In this document: piece by piece, positions 18,201-20,782 of the stretch
Position numbering within the stretch: the stretch's first letter is position 1
Layout of the letters: every line of letters begins with the position of its first letter
Source of the DNA: Branchiostoma floridae
Lineage: Eukaryota; Chordata; Leptocardii; Amphioxiformes; Branchiostomatidae
Assembly: GCF_000003815.2 (NCBI RefSeq)
Contig: NC_049981.1
Span: 5,127,805 to 5,148,586 of the forward strand
Length of the DNA: 20,782 nt
Reading direction: 5' to 3'
The notes under the pieces: model-generated
The model's database searches: none
Seen by the model: the letters and a program-made list of their open reading frames with translations, nothing else
What the model was told of the DNA's origin: nothing
Position numbers and translations under genes: made by a program

Positions 18201-19206
18201 AAGGTGGAATTCGTAACTACCACCCCTTCCTATTAACCCAACTTCCAAATACTGTAAATGTATTTAAGTTCGCGGGGATTTAATTTCGCGGTAGCGGGAA
18301 AAATGACTTTTCGCGGTGGATTTAAGTTCGCGGTAACACCATACACTGCAATCTAATATCATAATAGAAAAATGTTCGCGTTGGTTTTAAATTCGCGGTG
18401 AAGTGGTCACCGCGAAAACCGCGAACATTAATCCACCGCGAACATTTCTGCATTTACAGTATGAAGATACATCCACGTCTTCTTAACTTAATGTTGTTTA
18501 CAAACAAACAAACAAACAAACAAACACACATACACATACATATACATACATATATTCTGCTACAGCGACAGAATGCCCATTTTCAAACAACTTCACCTTT
18601 GTCTTTTTGATTGCAACCAACCTAGTAAACACCATGGATATTCAACAATTGTTTCTAGAATTATTCAAACATACGTCTAAAATCATAGCTCTACTTTCTT
18701 GATAAGGTAAAATGAGTAATTGTGGGCAAATATCTCGACTCACCCTGATAGATACAGACCCCCAGCAGATTGACAATGTTAGTATGATACCCAACATGGC
18801 GCATGATGTCCACCTCTTGTTGAAAGTCCTGCCTGCTAGCATCATCTGCACCACCTATAGGGACGTTTGACAATGTTTAACATACAGTCACCATTTCCTC
18901 AACGAATGTGCCAGGGCAGAGATTCCCGAATGGCCGATTCTTTTGTACGGTAAAGTTGGTGATCGGAGTGTCTGTCGAGATAGCAACCAGGGGCTGACAG
19001 TACAACCGGCAATTCTTTCAGTACAAAATGAAATAATACGAAATAATTGACATGTGGTATGTGTGTGCTACAATAATTTGTTACATACTTTTCAATATCT
19101 TGATGGCAGATGGAATCCTTTCCCCATCCACGATTACTGTTCCTTTCCGGACTTCTCCAAAGTGTCCTGCTCCGAGCATCTCAGGGGTAAGAGATATATC
19201 CTCCCA
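15209..19206 (-). CDS. Tie-like receptor tyrosine kinase, complete kinase domain and C-terminal tail (nine exons)
   Basis: Nine exons join in phase to 304 residues plus stop, numbered from the codon at 19201-19203. The domain has the glycine loop GAGHFG (11-16), AIK Lys35, helix-C Glu52, NLLG before the hinge, the insert-region start [14 protein letters not shown] (Asp144, Asn149), DFG (162-164), [15 protein letters not shown] (215-222) and [27 protein letters not shown] with an insert before the catalytic helix, and DFGLSRG match vertebrate Tie1/TEK closely, so Tie-like is favoured over RET or FGFR. It should phosphorylate tyrosines at the membrane. Tail tyrosines are SYLNAD (YxN, Grb2-type) and YETV. 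The P+1 loop has FRS where the family has (V/I)(R/K)W. No ectodomain or membrane exon lies in the window. TGA at 19207-19209 closes the frame, so the first exon's 5' limit is uncertain. Confidence 0.9.
15320..15340. repeat. TTATTA-rich low-complexity patch in a kinase intron
   Basis: A short run of ttatt(a) units in intron 8 of the kinase gene, followed by a gt-rich stretch. Confidence 0.6.
15870..15969 (-). CDS. Kinase exon 8: subdomain XI
   Basis: Acceptor tatag, donor CAC|GTGAGT. The 100 bases encode [18 protein letters not shown] and the final helix, with the invariant CW and the Arg of RPSF. Confidence 0.93.
16258..16354 (-). CDS. Kinase exon 7: subdomain X
   Basis: Acceptor acccatccag, donor CT|GTATGT. 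The 97 bases complete the Gly split after exon 6 and encode GTPYCGM through [22 protein letters not shown] is the strongest Tie-like signature. Confidence 0.93.
16641..16681 (-). CDS. Kinase exon 6: 41-base microexon-like exon, subdomain IX
   Basis: Acceptor tttccacag, donor ATTG|GTAAGA. It encodes only [13 protein letters not shown] plus split codons at both ends. It joins perfectly with SDV before and GGTPYC after. Confidence 0.93.
16863..16933 (-). CDS. Kinase exon 5: activation loop end and P+1 loop
   Basis: Acceptor cattacag, donor GACGT|GTACGT. The 71 bases encode [20 protein letters not shown] and KSD. The conserved Trp of the usual RW is Ser here. The APE-equivalent is ALE, which occurs in other receptor kinases. 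Confidence 0.92.
17489..17602 (-). CDS. Kinase exon 4: catalytic loop and DFG
   Basis: Acceptor aatttgacag, donor AAAG|GTAAGA; 38 codons, phase 0 at both ends. [10 protein letters not shown] and VADFGLSRG are intact, followed by one activation-loop Tyr (GIYEQTSK). Confidence 0.95.
17938..18128 (-). CDS. Kinase exon 3: hinge, kinase insert and catalytic helix
   Basis: Acceptor cttcaattcag, donor CAA|GTAAGT; 191 bases. It encodes [19 protein letters not shown], an insert with VNRPKFGG, then [20 protein letters not shown]. The insert length and LRKSR resemble Tie receptors. Confidence 0.93.
18250..18461. mobile_element. TA-flanked palindromic MITE with TTCGCGG motifs in a kinase intron
   Basis: The inverted termini CTGTAAATG (18252-18260) and CATTTACAG (18451-18459) are flanked by TA on both sides, the duplication of Tc1/mariner-type elements. 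The interior repeats TTCGCGG at least five times in one direction. It then folds through TTCGCGGTG...CACCGCGAA into complementary CCGCGAA copies. It lies in the intron between kinase exons 2 and 3. No coding capacity. Confidence 0.75.
18500..18554. repeat. (CAAA)n and (CATA/CACATA)n microsatellites
   Basis: An acaaacaaac run from 18500 to about 18525 passes directly into a cacatacacatacatatac run to about 18554. Intronic, about 40 bp from the palindromic MITE. Confidence 0.9.
18744..18854 (-). CDS. Kinase exon 2: helix C and strand 4-5
   Basis: Acceptor cgtccctatag, donor CAGG|GTGAGT; 111 bases. It encodes [13 protein letters not shown] with the helix-C Glu and [15 protein letters not shown]. 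Confidence 0.93.
19089..19206 (-). CDS. Kinase exon 1 (visible): glycine loop and catalytic lysine; 5' limit uncertain
   Basis: Donor AAAA|GTATGT at 19083-19088. It encodes [13 protein letters not shown] and SAIKILK. The frame stays open to W-E-D-I-S-L-T-P upstream, and WxDI resembles the start of Tie kinase domains, but TGA at 19207-19209 precedes the Trp. Possible acceptors are acccctgag before 19179 (best pyrimidine tract), gggag before 19200, or the cag at 19210-19212, which would retain the stop. Confidence 0.85.
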
Positions 19207-19209
19207 TCA

Positions 19210-19600
19210 CTGCACCAAATTGGATATTTAAGCATGCTTAATGGGATTCGTAAATGAAGCTTAAACATTTGAATATGATTAAGCTATCATTAAGCTACAT
19301 TTAAGAAGTCGTAAATGCCACAACTAAAAACCGATATTTAAGACACATTTACGAAAAACGTTAAGTCCACTTAAACATGTAAATAACTTTACATATTAGT
19401 TAAGGTACACTTAACTTTGCCTTAAAGATATGACATTAATTTGCGCAGTTTTGCTAACAAAGTTTATATGTATTGACTAGAATAATCATCGCTTTTACTC
19501 TTCATTGTAATTATTTCATATACGATACTTTTAAACGCCCATTAGAAGAGTTAAAAGTCGTTTATTTAAGCTTTATTTAAGCTGCTTAAAGTTAGGGGTA
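19210..19600. repeat. TTAAG/CTTAA-dense tract
   Basis: About fifteen TTAAG or CTTAA pentamers occur in 390 bases; one or two would be expected by chance at this base composition. They include the 14-bp palindrome TTAAGCATGCTTAA (19228-19241) and closely spaced runs near 19265-19305, 19335-19425 and 19560-19590. The words cgtaaatg (twice) and catttacg also recur. The tract starts within a few bases of the first visible kinase exon, on its 5' side. It could be a decayed satellite or an unrecognised mobile element. Confidence 0.6.
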
Positions 19601-20782
19601 GCCGCGTCTGCCATCAGTCTAATTTTTTCTTCAATTAATGGATTTTGAATACTTTACTCCTTGATATCTTGTCATACTACAGTTTATTCAAAAGCTTCTG
19701 CGCAGACGCCTTTTATAATTACAGTGAGGAGGCAAAAGTCCTGCAGAAGCGGACAACACCAACTCTGCATTGTCATAATACTGCCAAGAAATATGTAGTA
19801 CAATTTATTGATATATATATATGATAGAGTTTCAGATATAAAGACATAAAACGTAACAGGGCTTAGATCCTAAAGCTATAGCATGCAATGCCTAATTGTT
19901 TTAGATTCGAAGGCGTCGCATAGGAGACGGCCTGTGCAGTCTACGCAAACTAAAACAAAACAAAACAAAGCATTATACAAATATTTGGTTTACCGATGTG
20001 ATAACTAATTCTCTCGAATTATGCACATTTTCAGCCTTGTAAATACTTGCACGGTATCAAAAGATCGACCAATATGGATTGCAGCACACAAATTGTGAAG
20101 TAGCGGGTTTAATGAGAGCCAGCAAGTGTATCTAGATGACTAAAACAAATTCAAGTTCCGAGCGGGATTTTTTCTTTGTTTACATATCCACTGATTCAGC
20201 CCACGCCATCTTTGTTTCAATCAATTTCCAAGCTTTGAAACACAATCAAGTACCGAACACTGCATGAAAAGTTGAATATACGGGGTAGAAACTCCTGTTC
20301 ATGCACCCAGAAACTCGAAATGGTCGGACATTCACGGTACGTATCGAACCGGACATGACGCCTGTCCGGGCAACTGGCACACCCGAGGATGCACGTAAAC
20401 GAACCATTTCGTGTCCGGTACGTGTCTATGACCCGTTCTTGACCGTGCATTTAGCCGTAATACTTCTCTATATACCCGGACACCCGAGACGTGGGCCGAG
20501 CCGCAAGGATGCTCTTTGCATAAATTACCGGGCAATTATCACCTAATTATCTACCTCGACTAAAGCGCGTTCATTACACCCTTTGTTATTAAAAACAGTG
20601 TTATTTTACCACCCCTGCCGACCCAGGATTTACCCTCCCATCCCCTTCCCATGTAGCTTGTATAAGTTTCCTTTATTCTTTCAAAATGTGAATTAACTTT
20701 GTTAAGTTATCCTACACCATGTACATACAAATGTTCTTTCTTTTTTAATTTGTATTGTTTATGTGTTTGTCAGCAGGGCTAG
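19601..20782. other. No gene recognised upstream of the kinase exons
   Basis: I looked for minus-strand exons encoding a signal peptide, extracellular domains or a membrane segment and found none. Visible features are an inverted gcttctg/cagaagc pair (near 19692 and 19744), a short (TA)n patch near 19812, and GC-rich hairpins at 20315-20411. The last ~100 bases are T-rich and end gtcagcagggctag. They might be the edge of a retroelement 3' end, but that is a guess. Confidence 0.4.
20315..20411. repeat. Nested small inverted repeats in a GC-rich island
   Basis: CGAAATGGT (about 20315) pairs with ACCATTTCG (about 20403). Inside it, CCGGACA (20349-20355) pairs with TGTCCGG (20363-20369) over a 7-base loop. 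The words ggtacgt and tgtccgg recur. No duplication or termini were identified, so it is not called a mobile element. Confidence 0.45.

Noticed and set aside
20217-20546. Overlapping frames on both strands as receptor 5' exons
   Set aside because: No signal peptide, cysteine pattern or membrane segment. The open frames follow from the local GC-rich patch.
1-20782. CRISPR arrays, rRNA genes, endogenous retrovirus
   Set aside because: No regularly spaced repeats, rRNA-like sequence, LTR pairs, or gag/pol/env-type frames were seen.

Overview
The window reads as intron-rich, AT-leaning metazoan DNA crowded with degenerate mobile elements. A Tie-like receptor tyrosine kinase domain split over nine exons, a single-exon C2H2 zinc-finger array of a kind expanded in lancelets, a tRNA-derived SINE, and many small inverted-repeat elements make an amphioxus (Branchiostoma) or a close relative the best guess. 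That assignment is inference from gene style and repeat style; no species-diagnostic gene is present. No prokaryotic, viral or CRISPR features were seen.

Layout. 1-600: dispersed repeat with two diverged copies and a CATA microsatellite. 602-7011: an interval bracketed by 38-bp inverted termini and a 9-bp direct repeat, apparently one 6.4-kb transposed unit. It holds a tentative three-exon minus-strand gene (3207 to 1368), a 199-bp-period tandem duplication and a foldback. 7796-8000: SINE. 8421-8738: short inverted-repeat element with direct flanking repeats. 8964-10254: the zinc-finger exon (14 fingers, plus strand). 11.7-14.7 kb: a transposon graveyard. A plus-strand LINE reverse-transcriptase relic carries two PIF/Harbinger-like MITEs, a minus-strand LINE 3' relic is split by a TTAA-flanked MITE, and a hAT-like MITE with an 8-bp duplication follows. 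15209-19206: the minus-strand kinase gene, one of its introns carrying a TA-flanked MITE. 19210-19600: an exceptional TTAAG/CTTAA-dense tract just upstream of the first kinase exon. 19600-20782: no gene recognised.

Working together: the two confident genes (kinase on minus, zinc-finger protein on plus) show no sign of joint regulation. The kinase exons all join in frame and keep the catalytic residues, so this part looks functional. Its ectodomain and membrane segment are not visible, and the frame is closed by a TGA directly 5' of the domain. The zinc-finger protein is predicted to be a nuclear DNA-binding protein with no effector domain. In two of the nested insertions the target-site duplications are precise enough that removing the insert on paper keeps the LINE frame continuous, which gives a relative order of transposition events.
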